This document shows, piece after piece, positions 17,126-25,374 of a stretch of 64,000 nt of DNA. The notes under the pieces are model-generated. The model was not told where the DNA came from, did not search any database, and was given only the letters and a program-made list of their open reading frames with translations. The stretch's first letter is position 1. Each line of letters starts with the position of its first letter. The stretch spans positions 42,723-106,722 of the forward strand of contig DDWT01000025.1 of assembly GCA_002347365.1 (NCBI GenBank), written 5' to 3'. Position numbers and translations under genes: made by a program. This DNA is from Actinobacteria bacterium UBA2279. Its GTDB lineage: Bacteria > Actinomycetota > Coriobacteriia > Anaerosomatales > Anaerosomataceae.

Positions 17126-18142
17126 ATGCGCGTAGCTGTCATCGGAGCCGGTTCCTGGGGCACGGCAGTGTCCTGGCTCCTGGCGGGCAAGGGTGTCGAC
17201 GTAGCACTCTGGGCCAGAGAGCCGGAGATCGCGGAGGGCATCAATGCCGAACACCGCAACCCCATCTACCTGAAAGACGTCGCGCTAGGGCGGTCGGTAT
17301 TCGCCTCTCCGGACATGGAGCGGGTCCTGCATGGGGCCGAGGCCGTTGTCGTCGTAACGCCCAGTCACGGCGTGCGGGGGACATCCGAGTTGATGAAGCC
17401 GTATCTCGCCGGCGACGTTCCGATCGTGAATCTCGCGAAGGGTATCGAGGAAGGCACCTCGATGCGCATGACACAGGTGATCGAAGACGTTGTGGGCGGG
17501 CGTCAACGCTTAGCGGCGCTGTCCGGACCGAACCACGCCGAGGAAGTGTCGAAAGGCGTTCCTTCAGCGACCGTCATCGCAGCGAACGACGACGAGGTCG
17601 GGCGGATGTTCCAGGAGCTGTTCATGGCGCCATCCTTCCGCGTCTACACCAACACCGATATCGTCGGAGTCGAACTGAGTGGCGCGTCCAAAAACGTCAT
17701 CGCGGTCGCAGCAGGAATGTCCGACGGACTCGGCTACGGTGACAACACCAAGGCGACGCTCATGACACGCGGGCTCGCGGAGATGAGCCGGCTCGGCCGC
17801 CACCTCGGCGCCAATCCGCTCACGTATATGGGGCTTGCGGGTATGGGCGATCTGATCGCGACATGCACATCCCAGCACAGTCGCAACCGTGCGCTCGGCC
17901 AGTGGGTCGCCGAAGGCGGGACAGTCGACGGATACGCTGAGGAGACGCAGATGGTCGCCGAAGGCGCGCGGAGCGCCATCAGCGTGTACGCGCTTGCACA
18001 GAGTGTAGGCATCGAGTTGCCGATAGCCCATCAGGTGCAGGCTGTGCTCTACGAGGGTGCTGATCCGATGAGTTCGGCTGACCTCCTTATGGGGCGCAGC
18101 GCACGCGACGAGCTCCATGGCATGGATCTGATCGAGGACTAG
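17126..18142 (+). CDS. gpsA: Glycerol-3-phosphate dehydrogenase [NAD(P)+]
   Basis: GpsA reduces dihydroxyacetone phosphate to glycerol 3-phosphate for phospholipids. The chosen ATG 17126 follows AAGGGGAG closely and places the nucleotide-binding motif VIGAGSWGTAVS at the N terminus, giving 338 residues. An in-frame ATG at 17081 lies within plsY and is unlikely. The catalytic lysine is in LSGASKNVIAVAAG, and the second conserved block is LAGMGDLIATCTS. Confidence 0.96.
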   Translation: MRVAVIGAGSWGTAVSWLLAGKGVDVALWAREPEIAEGINAEHRNPIYLKDVALGRSVFASPDMERVLHGAEAVVVVTPSHGVRGTSELMKPYLAGDVPIVNLAKGIEEGTSMRMTQVIEDVVGGRQRLAALSGPNHAEEVSKGVPSATVIAANDDEVGRMFQELFMAPSFRVYTNTDIVGVELSGASKNVIAVAAGMSDGLGYGDNTKATLMTRGLAEMSRLGRHLGANPLTYMGLAGMGDLIATCTSQHSRNRALGQWVAEGGTVDGYAEETQMVAEGARSAISVYALAQSVGIELPIAHQVQAVLYEGADPMSSADLLMGRSARDELHGMDLIED

Positions 18143-18153
18143 AAGGGGAGCGC

Positions 18154-18828
18154 ATGTCCGGTCACGTGCTCATCGCACCATCCATTCTCTCTGCCGACTT
18201 CATGCGCCTTGGCGATGCGGTGCGACAGATGGAGCAAGCCGGCGCCGATCTGATCCATGTCGACGTCATGGACGGTCATTTCGTGCCCAACCTGACGATA
18301 GGACCACCGATCATCAAAGCCCTGAAGCGCGTCTCCGGGCTGCCGCTCGACGTCCATCTCATGATCCGCAACGCCGAGGAGAGTGTCGGATGGTACCTGA
18401 CCGCCGGCGCGGATATGGTAACCGTGCACGCAGAGGCGTGCGACCATCTCCACCGAGTGGTCCAGACCATCCATGCGGCCGGTGCCAAAGCCGGAGTATC
18501 ACTTAATCCTGCTACGCCGGTGGAGGTCTTACGGGACATCATCGCCGACCTTGATCTTGTGCTCATCATGTCGGTCAATCCCGGCTTCGGCGGTCAGGCG
18601 TTCATCCCGGAGTCCGTCGAGAAGATCCGGCGTCTGTCTCGATTGATCGCCGACACTGGTTCACGCGCCCGGATCGCTGTGGATGGCGGGATCGACACGA
18701 GTACGGCTCCGCTGGTCGTGGAGGCTGGCGCCTCGATGCTCATCGCCGGAAGTGCGATCTTCTGCGCTGACGATCCGGCAACCGCCGTTTCCGACATCAG
18801 GCGTAGCGCGGAGACGCACATCGTGTAA
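18154..18828 (+). CDS. rpe: Ribulose-phosphate 3-epimerase
   Basis: Rpe interconverts ribulose 5-phosphate and xylulose 5-phosphate. The 224-residue TIM barrel shows the signatures IAPSILSADF, HVDVMDGHFVPN (metal-binding His and Asp), LDVHLMI, MSVNPGFGGQ and VDGGID. The start follows AGAAGGGGAG. Its stop is only a dozen bases before the FMN riboswitch, so the riboflavin operon transcript may partly read through from here. Confidence 0.96.
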   Translation: MSGHVLIAPSILSADFMRLGDAVRQMEQAGADLIHVDVMDGHFVPNLTIGPPIIKALKRVSGLPLDVHLMIRNAEESVGWYLTAGADMVTVHAEACDHLHRVVQTIHAAGAKAGVSLNPATPVEVLRDIIADLDLVLIMSVNPGFGGQAFIPESVEKIRRLSRLIADTGSRARIAVDGGIDTSTAPLVVEAGASMLIAGSAIFCADDPATAVSDIRRSAETHIV

Positions 18829-18840
18829 GATTAGGTAGTG

Positions 18841-18956
18841 CTTTCTTCAGGGCGGGGTGCGATTCCCCACCGGCGGTTAGAGCCCGCGAACCCCGCAAGG
18901 GGCCGACCCGGTGAGATTCCGGGGCCGACGGTATAGTCCGGATGGGAGAAGGAAGG
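18841..18956 (+). promoter_or_regulatory. FMN riboswitch (RFN element) upstream of ribD
   Basis: The conserved RFN blocks appear in order: CTTCAGGGCGGGGTGCGATT, CCCCACCGGCGGT, AGCCCGCGA, CCCGGTGAGATTCCGGGGCC and GACGGTATAGTCCGGATGG, ending in GAGAAGGA. The element senses FMN and lowers expression of the riboflavin operon. No terminator hairpin with a T-run follows. The ribosome-binding site AAGGAAGG (18949-18956) is part of the 3' end of the element, so control is probably at translation initiation. Confidence 0.97.
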
Positions 18957-18962
18957 TCTACA

Positions 18963-20108
18963 TTGCGTTTGTTCTCTGACGCATCCGTCGAGGTGTTCGA
19001 CCCCATGCTTAGGCGCGCATTCGTGCTTGCCGAGATGGGACGCGCCACGACTTCCCCGAACCCGATGGTAGGCTGCGTCGTGGTTTCGGGTGACGAAGTC
19101 GTCGGTGAGGGCTTCCATGCGTTTGCCGGCGGTCCCCATGCGGAGGTCGTCGCGCTGTCTGCAGCAGGCGGACGGGCGCGAGGGGGTACCGCGTACGTCA
19201 CCCTTGAGCCGTGCAATCACTTCGGCAGGACGCCGCCGTGCACAGCGGCGCTGCTATCTGCCGGCATAGCGCGCGTCGTGATCGGTATGCCCGATCCGAA
19301 TCGCGATGTCTCCGGCGGAGGCGCAAGGGCCTTGTCCGAGGCTGGCGTCGAAGTCAGCTTCGCGGATGACCCGTCACCGTTCGAGGAACTCAATGAAGCG
19401 TGGCTCAAGCGCTTGCGCACGGGAGTGCCATGGGTTCGTGTGAAGCTCGCGCTGACTGTTGACGCCAAGACCACCATCATGTCAGGGCACCGGTCCAAGA
19501 TCACCGGCGTCGGCGGCTCCACGATCACCATGCGGCTCAGGTCTGCAGCCACGGCGGTTGCGGTGGGTGCGGCGACGGTGGATGTGGATGACCCGCAACT
19601 GACCGTTCGCGATGAGTCCGCACGCGCAGTCGAGCGCCAGCCGTTGCATGTCGTGCTGTCCAGGATCCATGTTCCCGATGAGCGGCGAGCGCTGATCGGT
19701 GCGGAACCACAGCACACGCTCCTGATAACAAGCGATCGCGCGCCCGAAGACGCCTTGGAAGGCATCGTGCGAAACGGGGTACGCGTTCGGCGCTATGCGT
19801 ATGCGGATGGTATTGTCGGCGCGCTCCGTACGCTGGCGGGCGAAGGGGTGGATGATGTTCTCGTGGAAGCAGGCCCGGGCCTGATGAGCGCCCTGTGGAC
19901 GGCCGATGTCGTCGATGAGCTGGTCGTCGTGCAGGCGGGAGGCATGGCGGGCAATGCTGCTCCGCCGCTCTATCTGGGGTCGGCGGATTCAGATGGCTAT
20001 GACCTGGAGCCCAGGATGCGAGCGGCAGAGGCAGGAGTCGCCGGCAATGATGCGGTCGTCGTGTGGAGACCGTTGCGGAACGACAACCCGGATATTCGGA
20101 AGGAGTAG
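18963..20108 (+). CDS. ribD: Bifunctional diaminohydroxyphosphoribosylaminopyrimidine deaminase/5-amino-6-(5-phosphoribosylamino)uracil reductase
   Basis: RibD performs the second and third steps of riboflavin synthesis. The deaminase domain has PNPMVGCVVV, the zinc motif HAEVVAL and TLEPCNHFGRTPPC. The C-terminal reductase domain starts around VPWVRVKLALTVD. I choose TTG 18963, 6 bp after AAGGAAGG, giving 381 residues. ATG 18942 lies inside the riboswitch core and is not credible. An ATG at 19004 would cut into the conserved N terminus only slightly and remains a weaker alternative. Confidence 0.93.
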   Translation: MRLFSDASVEVFDPMLRRAFVLAEMGRATTSPNPMVGCVVVSGDEVVGEGFHAFAGGPHAEVVALSAAGGRARGGTAYVTLEPCNHFGRTPPCTAALLSAGIARVVIGMPDPNRDVSGGGARALSEAGVEVSFADDPSPFEELNEAWLKRLRTGVPWVRVKLALTVDAKTTIMSGHRSKITGVGGSTITMRLRSAATAVAVGAATVDVDDPQLTVRDESARAVERQPLHVVLSRIHVPDERRALIGAEPQHTLLITSDRAPEDALEGIVRNGVRVRRYAYADGIVGALRTLAGEGVDDVLVEAGPGLMSALWTADVVDELVVVQAGGMAGNAAPPLYLGSADSDGYDLEPRMRAAEAGVAGNDAVVVWRPLRNDNPDIRKE

Positions 20109-20110
20109 GC

Positions 20111-20779
20111 ATGTTCACAGGTCTCATTGAGTGTGAGGGCGTCATCACCCGTGCAGAACGGGTCTCTGGCGGTATGCGCCTGGAGGTGTACGCTCCGGAG
20201 TTCGGGCGCGATATGGGCATCGGTGACTCGATTGCGGTGGACGGCGTATGCCTTACCGTGGCGAAGTTCATCCGCGGAGCTTTCCTCGCAGACGTGAGTG
20301 GCGAGACGCTCGACCGCACGACGCTCGGCGGACTGCGACAGGGTGGCAAGGTGAATCTGGAGCGGGCGCTGCGCCTGTCCGACCGTCTCGGCGGTCACCT
20401 GGTGTCGGGACATGTGGATGCCGTCGGTTCGCTACAGCTGCGTCAGCCTGCGGGCAAGTTCGCCGTCTATCAGTTCGGGGCGCCTGCCTCACTGATGCAG
20501 TACGTCGTCGAGAAGGGTTCGATCGCGGTAGACGGGATATCGCTTACCGTCGCAAAGGTGGCCGAGGAAGGATTCACGTGTGCGGTGATCCCGCAGACAG
20601 AGGAGATGACGACGCTCAAGAACAAAGCGATCGGGTCCCCGGTCAACCTCGAGGCGGACATGCTGGCCAAGTATGTGAAGCGCTTCGTCGCCGGCTATGT
20701 GGGCGCCGACGATGAAGATGGCCGGGCGCCTCGCCGTGGTCTTGGCGACATGCTGCGTGAGTTCTCGGAAGGCCGGTGA
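20111..20779 (+). CDS. ribE: Riboflavin synthase (alpha subunit)
   Basis: This enzyme dismutates two molecules of 6,7-dimethyl-8-ribityllumazine to riboflavin. From ATG 20111 (after AAGGAGTAG) the 222-residue protein starts with the invariant MFTGLIE and contains two similar lumazine-binding barrels; the second begins near GHLVSGHVDAVG. The repeated SIAVDGVCLTV and SIAVDGISLTV motifs mark the internal duplication. It overlaps ribBA by GTGA. Confidence 0.96.
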   Translation: MFTGLIECEGVITRAERVSGGMRLEVYAPEFGRDMGIGDSIAVDGVCLTVAKFIRGAFLADVSGETLDRTTLGGLRQGGKVNLERALRLSDRLGGHLVSGHVDAVGSLQLRQPAGKFAVYQFGAPASLMQYVVEKGSIAVDGISLTVAKVAEEGFTCAVIPQTEEMTTLKNKAIGSPVNLEADMLAKYVKRFVAGYVGADDEDGRAPRRGLGDMLREFSEGR

Positions 20780-22017
20780 ACGCGGTGTCCGGTATCTTCG
20801 CGACGATAGATGAGGCGATCGCCGACATCCGTGCCGGTCATATGGTGATCGTCGTGGATGACGAGGACCGCGAGAACGAAGGCGACTTCGTCATGGCCGC
20901 CGACAAGGTCACTCCCGAAGCCATCAACTTCATGGCGTTGCACGGCCGCGGGCTCATATGCATGCCTCTCACCGGAGAGCGACTCGACGAGCTGCGCATT
21001 CCTCCGATGACCGACCGCAATACCTCTGAGCAGGGCACGGCCTTTCATGTGTCTGTCGGCGCGAAAGGGAAGATCACAACGGGGATCTCAGCGGCCGACC
21101 GGGCAACCACGGTTCTGACTGCCATCGCGCCGGGCACGAATCCGGAGGACATGTCGCAGCCGGGCCATGTGTTCCCCCTGCGCGCGAAGCCGGGCGGCGT
21201 CCTCGAGAGGGCGGGCCACACCGAGGCGGCTGTGGATCTCGCGCGTCTTGCGGGGTCGTACCCGGGTGGCGTGATATGCGAGATCATGAACCCCGACGGC
21301 ACCATGGCGCGCCGTCCTCAGCTGGAGGCAGTCGCTGCCGAACACGCACTGCTGATGGTCACCGTGGCAGATCTCATCCGCTACCGGCGCAGGACCGAGA
21401 GGCTCGTCCACCGTATCGCGATGGTACGCATGCCTACACGGGCGGGCGAGTTCACCGCCTACGGGTATCGTTCCGACGTCGATGACTCCACGCATGTGGC
21501 GCTTGTCGCGGGGGATGTCGCCGGTGCGAGCGATGTGCTCGTCCGTGTGCACTCGGAGTGCCTGACGGGCGACATCTTCCACTCTTTGCGGTGCGACTGT
21601 GGTGACCAACTGGAAGAGGCGATGCGTCTTGTGCAGGCCGAGGGACGCGGGGTCATTCTCTACATCGTCGGGCATGAGGGCCGCGGAATCGGTCTTGCCA
21701 ACAAACTGAGGGCATACGAGCTTCAGGACGGCGGGGCCGACACCGTTGAAGCGAATGAGGCACTCGGTTTTGCCGCAGACCTACGAGACTACGGGATGGG
21801 GGCGCAGATCCTGGTCGACCTGGGCCTGACCTCGATGCGACTGCTCACCAACAACCCGACCAAGATCGTCGGCCTTCAGGGATACGGTCTGACCGTGACC
21901 GAACAAGTGCCGCTTCAGATCGGATGTGGCGTGGACAACATAGAGTATCTGCGGACGAAGAGAGAGAAGATGGATCATCGGCTCGATCTGCCGGATCTGG
22001 CTGACAGGAAGGAGTAG
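20776..22017 (+). CDS. ribBA: Bifunctional 3,4-dihydroxy-2-butanone-4-phosphate synthase/GTP cyclohydrolase II
   Basis: The fused enzyme supplies both riboflavin precursors, from ribulose 5-phosphate and from GTP. The N-terminal RibB domain shows VVDDEDRENEGDFV and the C-terminal RibA domain shows RVHSECLTGD and FHSLRCDCGDQL with its zinc cysteines, then GHEGRGIGLANKL. The GTG start overlaps ribE. At 413 residues it is full length. The RibB substrate ribulose 5-phosphate connects to rpe just upstream of the riboswitch. Confidence 0.97.
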   Translation: MNAVSGIFATIDEAIADIRAGHMVIVVDDEDRENEGDFVMAADKVTPEAINFMALHGRGLICMPLTGERLDELRIPPMTDRNTSEQGTAFHVSVGAKGKITTGISAADRATTVLTAIAPGTNPEDMSQPGHVFPLRAKPGGVLERAGHTEAAVDLARLAGSYPGGVICEIMNPDGTMARRPQLEAVAAEHALLMVTVADLIRYRRRTERLVHRIAMVRMPTRAGEFTAYGYRSDVDDSTHVALVAGDVAGASDVLVRVHSECLTGDIFHSLRCDCGDQLEEAMRLVQAEGRGVILYIVGHEGRGIGLANKLRAYELQDGGADTVEANEALGFAADLRDYGMGAQILVDLGLTSMRLLTNNPTKIVGLQGYGLTVTEQVPLQIGCGVDNIEYLRTKREKMDHRLDLPDLADRKE

Positions 22018-22019
22018 GT

Positions 22020-22484
22020 ATGACCGTCTATGAGGGTAGTCTGATCGGGACCGGACTCAGGGTCGGCATCGTCATCAGCAGGTTCAATGAGCTGCTATCC
22101 GGCAGACTGCTGACCGGTGCGCAAGACGCCCTGGGCAGGCACGGAGTTGCGCTCGAAGATGTCGATGTCGTATGGGTTCCCGGCGCCTTTGAGATCCCGT
22201 TGTTGGCCAGGCGTATGGCCGATTCTGGAAGCTACGACGTCGTGGTCGCTCTCGGTGTGGTGATCCGCGGTGGTACTCCCCACTTCGAGTACGTCTCCTC
22301 TGAGGTGTCAAAGGGCGTCGCGAAGGCGGCGCTGGACACCGGCGTGCCCGTGATGTTCGGGATCATCACGGCCGACACGATCGAGCAGGCCGTCGAGCGC
22401 GCCGGCACCAAAGCGGGCAACAAGGGTTGGGACGCTGCAACCGCTGGAATCGAGATGGCGAACCTGCTGCGGTCCATGGCGTAG
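22020..22484 (+). CDS. ribH: 6,7-dimethyl-8-ribityllumazine synthase
   Basis: RibH condenses the ribBA and ribD products to lumazine and usually forms an icosahedral capsid or pentamer. The 154-residue protein has VGIVISRFNELLS, the VPGAFEIPLLAR segment, ALGVVIRGGTPHFEYV with the catalytic histidine, and NKGWDAA near the C terminus. It starts 2 bp after the ribBA stop (AGGAGTAGGTATG) and ends the riboflavin operon; a strong terminator follows. Confidence 0.97.
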   Translation: MTVYEGSLIGTGLRVGIVISRFNELLSGRLLTGAQDALGRHGVALEDVDVVWVPGAFEIPLLARRMADSGSYDVVVALGVVIRGGTPHFEYVSSEVSKGVAKAALDTGVPVMFGIITADTIEQAVERAGTKAGNKGWDAATAGIEMANLLRSMA

Positions 22485-22506
22485 AGGTCGAATCTTGCAG
22501 AATGCC

Positions 22507-22544
22507 GAAAGACCCGTGCCGTTTGACTGGCGCGGGCCTTTCGT
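22507..22544 (+). terminator. Intrinsic terminator after the rib operon
   Basis: GAAAGACCCGTGCC (22507-22520) pairs with GGCGCGGGCCTTTC (22529-22542) with two non-Watson-Crick positions, around an 8-nt loop, followed by a short T-rich stretch. It lies 22 bp after the ribH stop. Confidence 0.75.
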
Positions 22545-22808
22545 TGGGCTATCCAGTGGGTTCTGGCCACCCCGTGGCTGTCAACCGTGGATGTCCGATC
22601 ATGTTTCCCCTCCGAAGAGCGGGAGAACAACCTAACACGCGATTTCGGTGCGGGACAAGGGACTGTATGTTCGATTCGATGAGCGGCCGCACATCGGGGG
22701 CGGAAGGCAGCTGACAGTGTGTGAGAGGAGTGCTTCACCGCGTGCATCGGGTGGGGTACCCTTGTCGGGGGGAGATGTGAAGACCCGACAGGATCAGGAG
22801 CGCATCTC
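22545..22808 (+). other. Intergenic region upstream of the mnmA operon
   Basis: No convincing gene or known structured RNA is visible in these 264 bp. A weak promoter candidate is TTCACC (22734-22739), 17 bp, TACCCT (22757-22762). AGGAG lies just before the next start. Confidence 0.35.
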
Positions 22809-23507
22809 ATGCATGAGGACGAGAAGAAGAACCGGTTCGCAGTACTCGACGTGTTCGGGCTGAAGCTCGAAGTGAGCAACCCGCGACTGGCGGAGCTGCT
22901 TACCATGGACGCGAAAGACGCGCTGGGCACAGATATGCGCGACCTTGTTGCAGGCGACCCGACAGCGACGGCTGAAGATGTCCATCAGGCGATGCCGGAC
23001 GTCGTACTGTCACCGAACAGTCCGCACTCCGACGATCTAGCGCGTTACCGCAAGGAGTTCAGGCAGCGCGTCGACAACTGCGCCGACGGACTGGGCTTCG
23101 ATGTCAGGGGTGACGGTGCATGGGTGTCGGACACGGGGATCTCGATCATGACTCGCACAGTAGAGCGTCCCTTGTCGCTTGCTGCTGCGTCGCACTTCGT
23201 ATCGGAGGTCGCGCAGCGCTTCAATGAAGGGGATGGCGAACCGATGAGTGTTCTGTTCGTCGTGGACAGCCAGCAGACCGCTGATGTCTTCAAGGTCGCG
23301 ATACGCCAACGACGCTTGTACCAGGATATGCGCACGGTGTCGATCGATAGTCTTGAAGACTTGCGGGGACTGTACCGACGAGAGCAACTCAATCATGAGC
23401 AGGTCGTCGTCCTGCTGGCGCCTGTCGCGAATATCGACGTAGGCGAGGTCCTCTCGGTGATCCATGCAGACGGACTCAACGACACGGCGCCCCTCGAGTT
23501 CTTGTGA
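22809..23507 (+). CDS. Protein of unknown function, coupled to mnmA
   Basis: I do not recognise this 232-residue protein. It starts at ATG 22809 after CAGGAG. There is no signal peptide or membrane helix and cysteine is nearly absent. The N-terminal half contains mixed charged helical sequence (VSNPRLAELLTMDAKDAL). The C-terminal half alternates hydrophobic strands and helices (MSVLFVVDSQQTADVFKVAI, QVVVLLAPVANID), suggesting an alpha/beta domain. Its stop overlaps the mnmA GTG start (GTGA), so it is probably made together with the tRNA thiolase; a functional link is inference only. Confidence 0.75.
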   Translation: MHEDEKKNRFAVLDVFGLKLEVSNPRLAELLTMDAKDALGTDMRDLVAGDPTATAEDVHQAMPDVVLSPNSPHSDDLARYRKEFRQRVDNCADGLGFDVRGDGAWVSDTGISIMTRTVERPLSLAAASHFVSEVAQRFNEGDGEPMSVLFVVDSQQTADVFKVAIRQRRLYQDMRTVSIDSLEDLRGLYRREQLNHEQVVVLLAPVANIDVGEVLSVIHADGLNDTAPLEFL

Positions 23508-24562
23508 GCACGATGCGACCCCATGCCGGCGCTCGTCGCGCATGGGTCGCCCTCAGTGGAGGGGTCGACAGCGCAGTGGCGGCGTCTATGGCGCTCGACC
23601 GGGACTGTGACGTGGTCGGGGTCACAATGCGTCTTGGCGTCGACAGCGCTGCGGATGATGCGGTCATTGAGGCGGCGTCGCGGGTCGCCAGGACCCTCGG
23701 GATCCCTCACAGGGTGCTCGACCTGTCTGACGCGTTCGCTGATCGCGTGGTCAGGCCTTTCATCGCTTCGTATCTGAACGGGGAGACTCCGAATCCCTGT
23801 GTCGTATGCAACGATCACGTGAAGTTCGGACTGTTGCTTGAGGCCGCACTCGAAGACGGGGCAAGTGTCCTGGTCACAGGCCACTATGCTCGAGTGGATG
23901 CTACCGGCCCCCGACCGCTCCTTCTGCGTGGACTCGACCCCCGCAAGGACCAGTCATACTTCCTCTATCGCCTTCTCGGCGAGCGCCTGCAACACATATG
24001 GTTCCCGCTGGGAGACCTTCTCAAGTCGCAGGTACGCCAGATCGCTGCAGCGAGAGGACTCCCTTCAGCTGACCGCAGCGAGAGTCAGGACATATGCTTC
24101 CTGGGTGACAGCGGCATTGGTCAGCTATTTGAAGAGCGGGGGATATCGAGCCGGGGCGGAGATATCGTAGACCTCGCCGGTCACGTTCTGGGGCCGCATG
24201 ATGGAGTGTGGAGGTTCACTGTAGGGCAGCGAAAGGGTATCGGAATAGGAGGGGGACCCCCTCTCTATGTGGTAGCGATCGACGCCGATCGGGCACGGGT
24301 GATCGTTGGTCCTGCCGAGGCGTGCCGCGTGCGCGAGGCGCACGCACGTGATGTCGTGTGGGATGGGCCAGAGACACAATCGCGCGTCCAGGCGCAGATT
24401 CGCTATCGGGCGGAACCGGCCTTTGGGGTCGCGCGCGTGGACGACACAACGCTCATCGTGCGTTTCGATGAGGACGTGTCAGGTGTCGCCTTCGGCCAAA
24501 GCCTCGTATGCTACGAGGGTGACCGTGTCCTCGGTGGTGGATACCTTACAGGAGTCTCATGA
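23504..24562 (+). CDS. mnmA: tRNA-specific 2-thiouridylase MnmA
   Basis: MnmA activates and thiolates uridine 34 of certain tRNAs using persulfide sulfur. The GTG-started 352-residue protein has the PP-loop WVALSGGVDSAVAAS, the first catalytic cysteine in TPNPCVVCNDHVKF, the GHYARVD segment, KDQSYFLYRL, and the second cysteine in SQDICFLGD, followed by the C-terminal beta-barrel. It overlaps the unknown gene upstream and the PHP gene downstream by 4 bp each. Confidence 0.96.
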   Translation: MSTMRPHAGARRAWVALSGGVDSAVAASMALDRDCDVVGVTMRLGVDSAADDAVIEAASRVARTLGIPHRVLDLSDAFADRVVRPFIASYLNGETPNPCVVCNDHVKFGLLLEAALEDGASVLVTGHYARVDATGPRPLLLRGLDPRKDQSYFLYRLLGERLQHIWFPLGDLLKSQVRQIAAARGLPSADRSESQDICFLGDSGIGQLFEERGISSRGGDIVDLAGHVLGPHDGVWRFTVGQRKGIGIGGGPPLYVVAIDADRARVIVGPAEACRVREAHARDVVWDGPETQSRVQAQIRYRAEPAFGVARVDDTTLIVRFDEDVSGVAFGQSLVCYEGDRVLGGGYLTGVS

Positions 24563-25374
24563 TCGATCTGCACGTACATACAGCTCGCTGCGGACATGCT
24601 CAGGGAAGTGTGGCTGAGTACGTGCAAACAGCGACTTCGCTTGGTCTCGAAGTCCTCGGGATGACTGATCATCTGCCTCTACCTGAGTCAGTGCTCAAAC
24701 GCGATCCGCGGGCTGCCCACTATGCGATGCCGGAGTTGGAGCTCGCCGACTACGTCGCGGAGGTCACCACTGCCCGAGAGGCGCAAGGTCGCAGCGACCA
24801 CCTGGAGTTGCTGCTTGGCATCGAGGCGGACTACATCCCGGACGAGCAGGAATACACCCGGGGACTTCTGTCCCGGTACCCGTTCGATGTCGTGCTCGGA
24901 TCGGTCCACATGATAGGCGATTGGGCTTTTGACGACCCTGACCTGACTGACCGGTACGCGGAGTGGGATATCGGTCTTCTGTGGGACCGCTACTTCATTG
25001 AGGTCGTGGCCGCTGCCCGCAGCGGGTTGTTTGACGTGATGGGGCACGTCGATCTGGTCAAGAAGTTCCGCTTCTTCCCGGACGGAGACCTGCACGAGCG
25101 CTACGTTGCGCTTGCACGGGCGTTGACGGACACGGGTGTCGCCATTGAAGTGAATACCGCCGGGCTCCGCAAGCCCTGTGCCGAGCTCTATCCGGCGCTG
25201 CCTCTGCTCAAGGAGTTCCGTCGAGCCGGCGTCCCAGCCACGATCGGCTCGGATGCCCACACGCCTTCGGAGGTGGGTTTCGGGTACGATCTGGCGGCGG
25301 ATGCGCTACGCGAGGCCGGATATGACACGGTCGCAGTGTTCAAGCAGCGTCGGCTTCGGGAGGTGGTGCTGTGA
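24559..25374 (+). CDS. PHP-domain phosphatase, histidinol-phosphatase-like
   Basis: The 271-residue protein is a polymerase-and-histidinol-phosphatase (PHP) family metalloenzyme. Metal-ligand motifs are IDLHVHTARCGHA at the N terminus, MTDHLPLP, GIEADYI, LGSVHMIGDW, GHVDLVKKF and SDAHTPSEVG. Its size and order of motifs resemble HisK-type histidinol phosphatase, but no histidine operon is present, so another phosphate ester could be the substrate. It overlaps mnmA (ATGA) and the next gene (TGATG). Confidence 0.85.
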   Translation: MIDLHVHTARCGHAQGSVAEYVQTATSLGLEVLGMTDHLPLPESVLKRDPRAAHYAMPELELADYVAEVTTAREAQGRSDHLELLLGIEADYIPDEQEYTRGLLSRYPFDVVLGSVHMIGDWAFDDPDLTDRYAEWDIGLLWDRYFIEVVAAARSGLFDVMGHVDLVKKFRFFPDGDLHERYVALARALTDTGVAIEVNTAGLRKPCAELYPALPLLKEFRRAGVPATIGSDAHTPSEVGFGYDLAADALREAGYDTVAVFKQRRLREVVL

